Assembly (NCBI GenBank): GCA_021157965.1 | Contig: JAGGVO010000004.1 | Coordinates: 1-64,000 of the forward strand | Direction of reading: 5' to 3' | Length of the DNA stretch: 64,000 nt | Origin: Candidatus Neomarinimicrobiota bacterium | GTDB taxonomy: Bacteria; Fidelibacterota; Fidelibacteria; Fidelibacterales; Fidelibacteraceae | Part shown: one piece after another, positions 24,688 through 33,974 of the stretch | Layout: each line of letters starts with the position of its first letter | How positions within the stretch are numbered: position 1 is the first letter of the stretch | Translations under genes and position numbers: made by a program | The notes under the pieces: generated by a model | Seen by the model: only the letters and a program-made list of their open reading frames with translations | What the model was told of the DNA's origin: nothing | Database searches by the model: none

Positions 24688-25886
24688 TGGATGCCCTGAG
24701 AGAAAAAAGGATTCTTGTGGGAATAACGGGCGGGATCGCCGTATACAAGGCGGCATCCCTCGTCCGCAGACTCACACACGATTATGCCTGTAATGTACAG
24801 GTGGTCATGACGGAACATGCCCTGGAATTTATGACTCCTTTGACCTTCGAGACCTTTACCGACAAACCGGTTCTTACCAGTATGTGGAAATCGGGAGGAA
24901 AGGTGTCAACTCGCCATATTGATCTTGTCGCTGCTGCAGACATGCTTTTGATTGTCCCCGCCACGGCCAATATTGTGGGTAAAGCCGCTTCAGGCATTGG
25001 GGACGACTTGTTAAGTACTATGATTCTGGCGGTTGCTCCTGAAAAATGCTTTTTTGCCCTGGCGATGAATACCCGTATGTATGAGAATCCCTTTTTCCGG
25101 AAAAACCGGAAAGCGCTCCTCGATGCCGGTTACGGGATTATTGAACCGGAAACCGGTCCTCTTGCTTCCCGGACTGAAGGAGAAGGGAAAGGGCGACTGG
25201 CGGATGAAAAGGAAATTCTTGCTGAAATGAACGACTATTTTACCTTCAGGGGAATGCTGAAGGGAAAAAAGGTTTTAGTCAGCGGGGGACCTACCCGGGA
25301 ATACCTGGATGATATTCGTTTCATCTCAAATCCTTCCTCAGGAAAAATGGGGATAGCCCTGGCCCGGGCTGCTGCCCTGGCCGGAGCCGAGGTGACATTG
25401 GTTCTGGGGCCGGGCAATATTGAAGCTGAAGGTCCGTATACGACAATCCGGGTGAATACGGCCGATGAAATGGCCCATGAACTGTTGTCCCGTTATGAAA
25501 AAGCTCACCTGGTGATGATGGCTGCGGCAGTGGAAGATATCCGCCCGGAAAAACAGGAAGGAAAAGTTAAAAAACAAGCTATTCCTTCGCAGATCAAGCT
25601 ATCTGCCACTACTGATATCCTCCGGGAGATGGGAAAAAGAAAAACAGATCAGATTCTGGTGGGATTCAGTGTGGAAATCAAAGATGAAGAGGCAGCATCC
25701 CTCCGCAAACTGAAAGAAAAAAACCTGGATTTTATTGTAATCAATAACCCCATAAAAAAAGGCGCAGCCTTCGGACATGATACCAATGAGTGTATCATAC
25801 TGGGAAAGGATGGCTTGCGTGTTGAAATACCATTAATGTCTAAACGGAAACTGGCAAAGAAAATTCTTTCATTGATTGCCGGATAA
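24687..25886 (+). CDS. coaBC: bifunctional phosphopantothenoylcysteine decarboxylase/synthase
   Basis: Coenzyme A synthesis from 4-phosphopantothenate in one polypeptide of 399 residues. The N-terminal flavoprotein (CoaC) domain has GITGGIAVYKAASLVRRL, the catalytic His in TRHIDLVAAAD near 76, and MNTRMYENP. The C-terminal CoaB domain begins SGGPTREYLDDIRFISN near 193 and includes SSGKMGIALARAA. The start overlaps the rpoZ stop (TAATG). Confidence 0.95.
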   Translation: MDALREKRILVGITGGIAVYKAASLVRRLTHDYACNVQVVMTEHALEFMTPLTFETFTDKPVLTSMWKSGGKVSTRHIDLVAAADMLLIVPATANIVGKAASGIGDDLLSTMILAVAPEKCFFALAMNTRMYENPFFRKNRKALLDAGYGIIEPETGPLASRTEGEGKGRLADEKEILAEMNDYFTFRGMLKGKKVLVSGGPTREYLDDIRFISNPSSGKMGIALARAAALAGAEVTLVLGPGNIEAEGPYTTIRVNTADEMAHELLSRYEKAHLVMMAAAVEDIRPEKQEGKVKKQAIPSQIKLSATTDILREMGKRKTDQILVGFSVEIKDEEAASLRKLKEKNLDFIVINNPIKKGAAFGHDTNECIILGKDGLRVEIPLMSKRKLAKKILSLIAG

Positions 25887-25891
25887 TAATT

Positions 25892-26545
25892 ATGGATCCA
25901 AAAAGTCCTCAAAAAAGAATACGTTCATACCTGACGTATGTTCGGGATGTATTCGGAGCAGAACTTTTGGTAAACAGAGATAAAAAGATGACTGAACTGG
26001 ACCTGTATCGCCAATCCATTGAGCAGTGTACGAAATGTGCTTTATCCCAAACCCGGAAACATTTTGTTTTTGGGGACGGCTCTCCTGACGCGGACATTTT
26101 ATTTGTTGGTGAAGCACCGGGGGCTGTGGAAGATGAAACTGGAATTCCTTTTGTCGGCCGGGCAGGTAAACTGTTGGATAAAGCCCTGCACCATATTGGT
26201 CTGGACCGGGACAGGATTTTTATCACCAATGTACTGAAGTGCCGCCCGCCGGGGAACCGGGATCCTCTTCCTGATGAGATCGCTTTATGCGAGCCGTATC
26301 TTCATCGTCAGATTGAATTGCTGAACCCCCGGGTGATTGTAGCTTTGGGACGGATTGCCGCCAGAACCCTGCTTCGGCTTCCGTCCGATACATCTCTCAC
26401 ATCCATGCGAAAACAATCATTCGAATACCATGGTGTTCCTCTGTGTGCCTTTTATCATCCCGCGGCAATTCTCCGGAATGCCGGCCTGGAAGGAGAGTAT
26501 TTCCGTGATTTTGAGAAACTGAAAGAAATGTATTTAAAGGATTAA
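25892..26545 (+). CDS. type 4 uracil-DNA glycosylase (4Fe-4S)
   Basis: DNA repair glycosylase removing uracil from DNA. The 217-residue protein has a basic N-terminal extension of about 45 residues. Motif A is GEAPGAVEDETGIPFVGRAG and motif B HPAAILRN. Four cysteines consistent with the iron-sulfur cluster are seen: CTKC near 48 and the pair in LKCRPPGNRDPLPDEIALC. The gene sits five bases after coaBC and one base before dnaB. Confidence 0.92.
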   Translation: MDPKSPQKRIRSYLTYVRDVFGAELLVNRDKKMTELDLYRQSIEQCTKCALSQTRKHFVFGDGSPDADILFVGEAPGAVEDETGIPFVGRAGKLLDKALHHIGLDRDRIFITNVLKCRPPGNRDPLPDEIALCEPYLHRQIELLNPRVIVALGRIAARTLLRLPSDTSLTSMRKQSFEYHGVPLCAFYHPAAILRNAGLEGEYFRDFEKLKEMYLKD

Positions 26546-26546
26546 C

Positions 26547-27908
26547 ATGGCTCAGGAAAATGTAACACGTATCCCTCCACAGTCCATTGAATCGGAAATG
26601 GCTGTTTTGGGGGCTATGATGCTGGATGATGCCGCTGCAAACCGGGGTATTGAACTGCTCTCTGAAGATGATTTTTACCGGGAATCTCACCAGTTGATTT
26701 TTCATGCCATGGTGATTCTGTACAATGAAAGCAAACCCATTGATCAGCTTACCGTTACGGAGAAACTCTCTCAGTTGAAGCACCTGGAAAAATGCGGCGG
26801 TGCCTATTATGTTTCCAACCTGGCGGAAGCCATGCCCACGGCAGCTAATATTGATTATTATGCTTCTATTGTAAAAAACAAATCCATCCTGCGCCATATT
26901 ATCTCTGTCTCGACCCGGATGGTGACCGATGCCTACAATGAAGAAGAAGAAGCGGAAGCGATTCTGGATCAGGCCCAGCAGGAAATCTATAAACTGAAAT
27001 CCCAGTCTGCTCCGTCTGATTTTGTTGGCATTCATCAGATTATCCATGGCACTATCGATCATATTGAGAGTCTGAAAAATCATGATCAGGATGTAATCGG
27101 ACTCCACACCGGTTTTATCGGTCTGGATAAAATGACATCCGGGTTTCAGCCGTCGGATCTGATTATCATCGCCGGCCGACCTTCCATGGGTAAAACTGCC
27201 ATCAGTTTAAGCATGATGCGTCGCATGGCTGTGGATTATAAGAAAAAAGTGGGTTTTTTCTCCCTCGAGATGTCTAATGAACAGCTTGTGTTGCGTCTTT
27301 TAAGTATGCAAAGCAGTATTGACCACCAGAAACTCCGGAAGGGTCGTATTCCCAATGAAATGTGGAGCACTCTCATTGAGGCAGCGTCCAAATTACATGA
27401 ATCTGAAATTTATGTGGATGATACACCCAGTCTGAGCATCATGGATATCCGCAGCCGGGCCCGACGCCTGAAAATGGAAAAGGGACTCGATATTGTGTTT
27501 GTGGATTACCTTCAGATTGCCCGGGGCATTACAAGCCGTTCCTCTACCCGGGAACAGGAAATTTCCTCCATTAGTCAGGGACTCAAGGCAATGGCCAAGG
27601 AGCTTCATATCCCCGTTATAGCTGTTGCCCAGCTGAACCGTGCCGTGGATTCCCGGTCCGGTGATCACAGACCCCACCTGTCCGATTTGCGGGAATCCGG
27701 AGCCATTGAGCAGGATGCCGATGTTGTAATGTTCGTTTACCGGGAAGAAGTCTATTCCAAAGACCCGGAACATGAAGGCAAAGCGGAACTTATCATATCC
27801 AAACAGCGTAATGGCCCGATCGGAAGAATTCCCCTCACCTTTGAAAAACATCTCACCCGTTTTGAAAATGCACCGGCTGGGGATTATGATATTGATGAGG
27901 CATTCTGA
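26547..27908 (+). CDS. dnaB: replicative DNA helicase
   Basis: Hexameric replicative helicase, 453 residues. The N-terminal domain starts PPQSIESEMAVLGAMMLD. The RecA-like motor has Walker A in AGRPSMGKTAIS near residue 210 and Walker B around VFVDYLQIA near 320, followed by the RDSRSGDHRP-like DR-loop (AVDSRSGDHRPHLSDLRESG). There is no intein. It overlaps the next start by one base (TGATG). Confidence 0.96.
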   Translation: MAQENVTRIPPQSIESEMAVLGAMMLDDAAANRGIELLSEDDFYRESHQLIFHAMVILYNESKPIDQLTVTEKLSQLKHLEKCGGAYYVSNLAEAMPTAANIDYYASIVKNKSILRHIISVSTRMVTDAYNEEEEAEAILDQAQQEIYKLKSQSAPSDFVGIHQIIHGTIDHIESLKNHDQDVIGLHTGFIGLDKMTSGFQPSDLIIIAGRPSMGKTAISLSMMRRMAVDYKKKVGFFSLEMSNEQLVLRLLSMQSSIDHQKLRKGRIPNEMWSTLIEAASKLHESEIYVDDTPSLSIMDIRSRARRLKMEKGLDIVFVDYLQIARGITSRSSTREQEISSISQGLKAMAKELHIPVIAVAQLNRAVDSRSGDHRPHLSDLRESGAIEQDADVVMFVYREEVYSKDPEHEGKAELIISKQRNGPIGRIPLTFEKHLTRFENAPAGDYDIDEAF

Positions 27909-30079
27909 TGACATGGACCCTGACAGAAGCGGACCCTGAAAATTATCCCAAGAAGTTTTTGGTGCTTCTGGATGCTGTCAGGAAATATAATGATAATATC
28001 GATAACGATATCCCCCTCCTCTGGAAAGCTTATCAATTTGCCCAAAATGCCCACATGGGACAGTTCAGGCGTTCCGGTGAACCGTACTTCGAACATGTCT
28101 ACAATACAGCCCTGATTCTGACGGATCTATCTATGGATACCATTACCTTGTGTGCCGCCTTGTTGCACGATGTGGTGGAGGATACAGCCATTTCCGAGGA
28201 AATTATTGCCGAAGAATTTTCTCCCACCATTGCTTTTTTAGTGAAAGGCGTCACCAAAATCGGGGGTATCAAGTTCAACAGCGAACAGGAGCAGCAGGCT
28301 GAAAATTTCCGGAAAATGCTTCTGGGTGTGGCAGAAGATATCCGGGTGCTCATTATCAAATTTGCAGACAGGCTTCATAATATGCGCACCCTGGGATCTC
28401 TGCCCCTGGTCAAGCAACGGCGTATTGCCATTGAAACCCGCGATGTCTACGCACCTTTAGCCCACCGTTTGGGAATGTACCGCCTGAAAATGGAAATGGA
28501 AGATCTGGCCCTGAAATATCTGGAACCCCGGATTTTTAAATTCCTGGAAAAGAAAGTCAGTGCCAAACGGGAAGAACTGGAAGCCTATATCAATAATTTT
28601 ACCGGACTTATCGATAAAAAACTCCGGGAAAACGGAATCGAAGCCGTCATCTTTGGACGCCTGAAGCATTTTTACTCCATCTACAACAAGATGAAAAAAC
28701 AGAACAAGCCCTTTGAGGAAATTTATGATGTTCTGGCGATCCGTGTAATTGTAAACACTGTGGCGGAATGTTACGGTTCCCTGGGGTATATCCATCAGTT
28801 ATTTAAACCGATCCCCGAGCGTTTCCGCGATTTTATCGCCAATGCCAAATCCAATGGGTATCAATCCGTTCATTCAACGGTTATCGGTCCGGGAGGAAAA
28901 CTGATTGAAATTCAGATCCGGACCCATGAGATGCACAAAAAGGCGGAAGTGGGTATTGCGGCACACTGGAAGTACAAAGAATCCAAGGAAAATGATGACA
29001 GTCTGGATAAACATATTCAGTGGCTCAGAGATCTTGTTGACATGCTTAAATCCGATTCAGCCAATGAGTCGGATTTTATGGAAACCCTGAAGATCGACCT
29101 TTTCAAGGATGAAATTTTTGTTTTTACGCCCAAGGGGGACCTGATCAGTCTTCCCAAAGGATCCACAGCCCTTGATTTTGCCTTTGCCGTTCATACGGAA
29201 ATCGGTCTGCGGTGCATCGGTGCCAAGGTCAATGCCAAAATTGTTCCTCTGAATACCGAATTGAGCAGTGGTGATCAGATAGAAATTATTACATCCGCCA
29301 ACCACAGCCCAAGCTATAACTGGCTGAAATACGTCCGTACCAATAAAGCCCGTTCCCGAATCCGCAAATGGCTTCAGCGGAATGAATTTGAACAGAGTGT
29401 TAAGCTGGGTGAAGAAATCCTGGAAAAGGGACTCCGGCGGCTGAAGAAATCGGATAAGATCAAAGAGGTGAGGGAACGATATCAGGAAATGGGTTATCAA
29501 ACCCTGGATCTGTTTCACCAGGCTCTGGGAAAGGGGGATCTGACACTCAGGGATGTGGTAAATACCCTGTTGGATGATTCGGGAAAACCCGGTGATAGTG
29601 AATTTACCGTGGCAAAAATCCTCCGTCCCTTTACCCGGACAACCCAGGGGGTGACCGTTCAGGGCCTGGACAATGTGATGGTCCAGTTTGCCAAATGTTG
29701 TAATCCCATCCCCGGTGATGATATTGTCGGCTTTATTACCCGGGGGCGGGGCATTACGGTCCATCGCAGCAACTGCAAAAACATTCCGAAAATTGAGTCT
29801 GAACAGGATCGGCTGATTGACGTTACCTGGGATTTGAAAAGCGGGCGAACTTTTATTGTCCGGCTCAATATCATTTGTGAAGACCGTAAGAACATGATGT
29901 ATGATATTGTGGCAGTAATTCGTGAAATGAATACCAATATGTTGTCCGTAAATTTTGATGTGGAAGGTAAACTGGCCAGGGGACAGGTGGCCATAATGGT
30001 GGAAAATGTCCGTCATGCCGGACGGATTATAGCAAAGATCAAGAAAATTCCCGGGATTCTCTCGGTTGAACGTATTTAG
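27908..30079 (+). CDS. RelA/SpoT (p)ppGpp synthetase/hydrolase
   Basis: Long-form stringent-response enzyme, 723 residues. The hydrolase domain keeps its HD pair (FEHVYNTALIL and ALLHDVVEDT, near 60-85), so hydrolysis is likely intact. The synthetase domain has YDVLAIRVIV, KSNGYQSVHSTVIG and EIQIRTHEMHKKAEVGIAAHW. A TGS domain (IFVFTPKGDLISLPKGSTALDFAF) and a C-terminal ACT domain follow. Both catalytic halves look complete, so a bifunctional Rel/SpoT is the best reading. Confidence 0.95.
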   Translation: MTWTLTEADPENYPKKFLVLLDAVRKYNDNIDNDIPLLWKAYQFAQNAHMGQFRRSGEPYFEHVYNTALILTDLSMDTITLCAALLHDVVEDTAISEEIIAEEFSPTIAFLVKGVTKIGGIKFNSEQEQQAENFRKMLLGVAEDIRVLIIKFADRLHNMRTLGSLPLVKQRRIAIETRDVYAPLAHRLGMYRLKMEMEDLALKYLEPRIFKFLEKKVSAKREELEAYINNFTGLIDKKLRENGIEAVIFGRLKHFYSIYNKMKKQNKPFEEIYDVLAIRVIVNTVAECYGSLGYIHQLFKPIPERFRDFIANAKSNGYQSVHSTVIGPGGKLIEIQIRTHEMHKKAEVGIAAHWKYKESKENDDSLDKHIQWLRDLVDMLKSDSANESDFMETLKIDLFKDEIFVFTPKGDLISLPKGSTALDFAFAVHTEIGLRCIGAKVNAKIVPLNTELSSGDQIEIITSANHSPSYNWLKYVRTNKARSRIRKWLQRNEFEQSVKLGEEILEKGLRRLKKSDKIKEVRERYQEMGYQTLDLFHQALGKGDLTLRDVVNTLLDDSGKPGDSEFTVAKILRPFTRTTQGVTVQGLDNVMVQFAKCCNPIPGDDIVGFITRGRGITVHRSNCKNIPKIESEQDRLIDVTWDLKSGRTFIVRLNIICEDRKNMMYDIVAVIREMNTNMLSVNFDVEGKLARGQVAIMVENVRHAGRIIAKIKKIPGILSVERI

Positions 30080-30088
30080 GAAGGGATT

Positions 30089-30412
30089 ATGACTGAAATA
30101 ACGTACACAAAAAAAGACGTTGCCGTAAAATTGCAGAACCTGATGGATTTAAACCTCTATGTTGCAGAAGAGATGGTGGACGGACTTTTTTCTGTCCTCC
30201 GGGAGCTGCTGATGGACGAAACGGCGGAGAAAGTCCGCATTGAAATCAGGAATTTTGGCGTGTTTGAAGTGAAACCCACCCAGGCGAAACCCATGGCACG
30301 GAACCCGCGAACCAATGAAATTGTCCACGTACCCCCCCGAAGGAAGACCCATTTCAAACCGGGAAAAATTCTCAAAGAATATCTGAAAACCCCGTTGAAT
30401 AGCCATGAGTAG
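30089..30412 (+). CDS. HU/IHF family DNA-binding protein (second copy)
   Basis: A 107-residue relative of HU/IHF. The beta-arm region is clear: RNFGVFEVKPTQAKPMARNPRTNE, then VPPRRKTHFKPGKILKEYL. It shares the family layout with the protein at 14270 but is more IHF-like in this arm. It lies nine bases after rel and overlaps ruvX. Confidence 0.92.
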   Translation: MTEITYTKKDVAVKLQNLMDLNLYVAEEMVDGLFSVLRELLMDETAEKVRIEIRNFGVFEVKPTQAKPMARNPRTNEIVHVPPRRKTHFKPGKILKEYLKTPLNSHE

Positions 30413-30824
30413 AATTCTGGCCGTGGATTATGGTCATAAAAGGGTGGGACTTGCCCTTTCAGATCCGCTCAATGTTGTGGCAACCCCGCTGGATACTCTG
30501 CAGGTGGATGAGGAGGATTTGCTGTTACAGGCACTTGAAAATCTTATCGTAAAATGGGATGTAAGCCAGGTACTGGTGGGATATCCCCTGGGACTCCGGG
30601 GGGTTAAAACCCGTCAAACCCTGGAAGTGGACCGCTTTGTTGAGGCCCTGAAAAAGCGTATCTCCGTCCCCGTAACTCTATGGGATGAACGCTTTACCAG
30701 TGTCGAAGCAAAAAATATCCTCCGTCAGAAAGGGCTCAAACCTTCGGAAAACAAGGGCCTTGTTGATCAAATGTCTGCACGGATCATTTTACAGGAATAT
30801 CTTGATTACGGATTGAAACGATGA
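30405..30824 (+). CDS. ruvX: YqgF/RuvX RNase H-fold nuclease
   Basis: Putative pre-16S rRNA nuclease or Holliday-junction resolvase-like protein, 139 residues. AVDYGHKRVGLALSD carries the first acidic residue, WDERFTSVEA the second, and VDQMSARIILQEYLD the third. It overlaps the HU gene by 8 bases and lnt by 4. Confidence 0.92.
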   Translation: MSRILAVDYGHKRVGLALSDPLNVVATPLDTLQVDEEDLLLQALENLIVKWDVSQVLVGYPLGLRGVKTRQTLEVDRFVEALKKRISVPVTLWDERFTSVEAKNILRQKGLKPSENKGLVDQMSARIILQEYLDYGLKR

Positions 30825-32347
30825 AAGGCACCCTGAAAAACAAAATCCTGATTCTTGTATCAGCCCTGGCCTTGGCCATGACCTTTCCACCGGTCAATGC
30901 CTGGATCCTGGGATATTTTGCCCTGCTTCCCCTCCTGTATGTCTTTTACATGGAGCCGGAAAAAGGCTTTGCCCGGGGCTATTTTTTCGGTTTTATCTAT
31001 TCATTGGTTCTGGTCCACTGGCTTGCTTTTAACAGCGGGGCTTCTGTATGGCTTGTCACCCTGTCTGCCTTGATGGCCGCCGCCTTTCTTGCTTTGAATT
31101 ACGGAGTGATGGGCTGGATAACTGTCCTGTATATCCGTCGCCATGGAGGATTAGGCCTTTTTGTCTTTCCTATTGTGTGGACTGTTGTGGAATTTATCCG
31201 CTCATTTGGAGCCCTGGGCTTTCAATGGGTCCTTGTGGCGAATGGTCAAACGGCCAACCTTCCCTTTATTCAGATGGCTGATCTGGGGGGACCCTTTCTC
31301 ATTTCCTTTCTTCTGGTATCTGTGAACACCCTTTTGTTCTGTCTTTTGATGAAGGTCCCGGCATACCGGGGAATCCGGCAAATTTTTTATGTCCTTTTGG
31401 GAATTTTCCTGATTGTCCCCTATACCTATGGTATTTTTCGGCTGTATCAACAGAACGAGCCTGCTAAATCCCATGTTTTTCGGCTGGTACAGCCGGATTA
31501 TGATTCTCACGAAAAATGGGAAAGAGAAAGGCGGGATGAAATTTTTGATACCATGATATCCCTCAGCCGGGCACCGGGGGTGGATAGTGTGGATATCATC
31601 GTCTGGCCTGAAAGCGCCACTCCCGTCTATATCCGGACTCAGATTAAGTACCGATCCATGCTGGAAGAATTAAGCCGGGAAACAGGCTGTGTTTTGATTT
31701 CCGGGGTCCCCGACTATTTTGTCCGGAACGGCAAGGTCTATGTAACAAACAGCCTGTATGTATTTGAACCTCAACAGGGGATTAGTGGAAAATATAACAA
31801 ACAAAAACTGGTTCCGTTCGGGGAGTATATCCCCCTGTCCGATGTATTTCCCCGCTTATCCCGTTTGAATCTGGGACAGGGGAATTTTACTGCCGGAAAA
31901 AACGAACCGTTGCTGAGAGTTGATTCTCTGGATGTTACCCTGGCTCCCATGATTTGCTATGAATCGGTATTTTCCCGGGAGGCCTTGATAAAAATCCGGA
32001 ACGGAGGTGAATATCACATCCTGGTGACCAATGACAGCTGGTTTGGAGATTCCTGGGGACCTTATCAGCATGCCTCTCAGGCAATTTTTCGTGCCGTTGA
32101 AACCCGAAGACCCGTCATCCGCTGTGCCAATACCGGCGTTTCCATGGCCATCGACCATACGGGACGCATCCTGAAAGAACTTCCCCTGAATACCCGTGGC
32201 ATCCTGGATGTCCGAATGACGGTCCCTGACATGCAAAGCCCTTATGTGAAGTCCGGAAATACTTTTGCCTTTATCCTGTGCGGAGTTCTGATGGGGGTTT
32301 TGCTCACTCCCCTGTGGCCGGTAAAAAGGAATCGCAATGACCCGTAA
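30821..32347 (+). CDS. lnt: apolipoprotein N-acyltransferase
   Basis: Inner-membrane enzyme adding the third acyl chain to lipoproteins. The 508-residue protein has about seven hydrophobic segments in the first 210 residues. The periplasmic nitrilase-like domain keeps its catalytic triad motifs: Glu in WPESATPV, Lys in YNKQKLVPFGEYIP and Cys in APMICYESVFS. A final membrane segment lies at 475-495. It implies triacylated lipoproteins and an outer membrane. Confidence 0.94.
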   Translation: MKGTLKNKILILVSALALAMTFPPVNAWILGYFALLPLLYVFYMEPEKGFARGYFFGFIYSLVLVHWLAFNSGASVWLVTLSALMAAAFLALNYGVMGWITVLYIRRHGGLGLFVFPIVWTVVEFIRSFGALGFQWVLVANGQTANLPFIQMADLGGPFLISFLLVSVNTLLFCLLMKVPAYRGIRQIFYVLLGIFLIVPYTYGIFRLYQQNEPAKSHVFRLVQPDYDSHEKWERERRDEIFDTMISLSRAPGVDSVDIIVWPESATPVYIRTQIKYRSMLEELSRETGCVLISGVPDYFVRNGKVYVTNSLYVFEPQQGISGKYNKQKLVPFGEYIPLSDVFPRLSRLNLGQGNFTAGKNEPLLRVDSLDVTLAPMICYESVFSREALIKIRNGGEYHILVTNDSWFGDSWGPYQHASQAIFRAVETRRPVIRCANTGVSMAIDHTGRILKELPLNTRGILDVRMTVPDMQSPYVKSGNTFAFILCGVLMGVLLTPLWPVKRNRNDP

Positions 32348-32714
32348 GATGCTTTTAGGTATGCTTTTGGCAATTTCTCTGCTTTTTGCCGCAGATGAGA
32401 AGGAGCGGGTTTACTTCCCGCCCGATACACCATATCTTGAAAAGGTCTGCAAAACATTGAATGAACAGGATTATTTGCTGGTGGAAGACTCTACGGCAGC
32501 AGACTGGAAAGGTTCTCTGATGATGACGGATTTGTCCGATTCCATCCGGTATGAAATTCTTTTGGAAAATAAATCCGGAGGTCCGGTCTTAGCCGGCGTT
32601 TTTTATCTGAAACCTGTCGCCGGAAAAATCGTTCTTAAACAGATCCGGAATTTTTCACTGTGGTTTGCAGTGACCAATCTGGTGATTCTGGGTTTGTTTT
32701 TCATCCGCTTTTAA
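32337..32714 (+). CDS. hypothetical exported or membrane protein, 125 aa
   Basis: I do not recognise this protein. It has a signal-like N-terminus (MTRKMLLGMLLAISLLFAA), about 80 soluble residues and a C-terminal hydrophobic segment (FSLWFAVTNLVILGLFFIRF), so it is probably anchored with a short periplasmic domain. It overlaps the end of lnt by 11 bases and is followed after 19 bases by another small exported protein. Confidence 0.7.
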   Translation: MTRKMLLGMLLAISLLFAADEKERVYFPPDTPYLEKVCKTLNEQDYLLVEDSTAADWKGSLMMTDLSDSIRYEILLENKSGGPVLAGVFYLKPVAGKIVLKQIRNFSLWFAVTNLVILGLFFIRF

Positions 32715-32733
32715 ATAAAGAAGTGAGGATTCC

Positions 32734-33327
32734 GTGAAAATTTTCAAAAAGTGTCTCTTTCTCTTTTTCATGTTGATGAGTATTGTCCACGCATCAGATA
32801 ATAGGGCCATATTAAAAAGTCTGATCCTTCCCGGTTGGGGTGAACATAGTCTGGACGCATCCCGCAGAGGGCGGGGATTCATAATTGCTGAAGCTGCACT
32901 CTGGGTCTCCTATGCCGGTTTGTATCTGTACAGGGATGTGCAGCATGACGATATGGTTCATTATGCCGAAGCCCATTCCGGTGCGGCATCTTTTTATGGA
33001 AGTTCCCAGTATTGGGTGGATATGGGCAGTTACCTGAGTTGGGAGGATCACCGGGAAGAGATGCTTGAAAACAGGATGCCTGATAAAATCTATGATGAAC
33101 AGTATGCCTGGAATTGGGAATCTTTGGATCATGCCAACACATTCAGGGATATCCGGATCCGGAAAGACAGGACAGACCACCGGATGACCTTTTTGATTGG
33201 CGGGATGATATTCAATCGTCTTGTGAGTGTGTTGGATGTTGCCTATCTGAGCCGTTCCATGGAATCCTCTTTACAAATAACCCCGGAAGAAACCTCAATC
33301 AACCTGTCCATTGTCCTGAACCCATGA
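32734..33327 (+). CDS. DUF5683-like exported membrane protein
   Basis: A 197-residue protein with a signal peptide (cleavage near VHA-SD, about residue 21) and the segment ILPGWGEHSLDASRRGRGF, then a hydrophobic stretch. This layout resembles the DUF5683 family and similar FCB proteins with a PGWGQ-type motif, of unknown function. GTG is the start. The stop overlaps the ecfT-like gene by ATGA. Confidence 0.6.
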   Translation: MKIFKKCLFLFFMLMSIVHASDNRAILKSLILPGWGEHSLDASRRGRGFIIAEAALWVSYAGLYLYRDVQHDDMVHYAEAHSGAASFYGSSQYWVDMGSYLSWEDHREEMLENRMPDKIYDEQYAWNWESLDHANTFRDIRIRKDRTDHRMTFLIGGMIFNRLVSVLDVAYLSRSMESSLQITPEETSINLSIVLNP

Positions 33328-33974
33328 AGAAACCGACAAAGTATAAAAATATGTATTCTCTTCTCTTTCTTGCCATGTTAATCGCCGTATGGTTTCCGGG
33401 AGTTATTTACCAGATGATTTTCAGTTTGATGCTCATTCCCCTGATTATTTTTGCTCCCAATCCCAGCCGAATCGGCCGTTTTCTCATATCCATGTCTCCC
33501 TTTCTTTTAATCACCCTTGGTGTTCATCTTTTTTTCCGGATCGGAGTTGGTGATTACTGGGGTGCTTTCAGGGAAAAGCAGTTGTGGTCTGTAGCCGGAT
33601 ATTTTACGCTCCGTAACCTGAATGTCATGGGAGTGGTGGCCCTGATGTTCAATTATAATCCCCTTTCCGATATGGATGGATTGTCCGCCAGGTTGCAAAA
33701 CCGTTTGTTGAAGAGGGACGGGAAACAGCATCCTTTTTCTGCCGGACTTTTTATCGGAATGCAGTATTTTCGGGTTATTCGTGACGAGTACCGGTCACTG
33801 ATCCAGGTCCACAGGATTCTGGGGATTAAAAAAGAGAAGGGCCTTCTGAAACAGGTTCGTTATTACATATCTCTTATTATTCCCCTCTTTATAGGATCTT
33901 TTGAACGTGTGGATCAATTGTCGGTGGCTTTAACCACCCGCGGGTTCGGCAGGAGCGGAGAATATGGCTCTTAA
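33324..33974 (+). CDS. ecfT: energy-coupling factor transporter T component (EcfT/CbiQ-like)
   Basis: Probable transmembrane scaffold of an ECF vitamin or metal transporter, which couples two ATPases to a substrate-binding S protein. The 216-residue protein has about five hydrophobic segments, a charged cytoplasmic region after residue 125 and the family end motif ALTTRGFG. No EcfA ATPase or S component is next to it. The ATG overlaps the preceding stop. Upstream frames extending to 33114 are in the coding region of the previous gene and are not likely starts. Confidence 0.68.
   Translation: MKKPTKYKNMYSLLFLAMLIAVWFPGVIYQMIFSLMLIPLIIFAPNPSRIGRFLISMSPFLLITLGVHLFFRIGVGDYWGAFREKQLWSVAGYFTLRNLNVMGVVALMFNYNPLSDMDGLSARLQNRLLKRDGKQHPFSAGLFIGMQYFRVIRDEYRSLIQVHRILGIKKEKGLLKQVRYYISLIIPLFIGSFERVDQLSVALTTRGFGRSGEYGS

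Noticed and set aside
29057-30016. A 319-codon minus-strand frame opposite rel
   Set aside because: It lies wholly inside the well-conserved RelA/SpoT gene and shows no domain or start signal.
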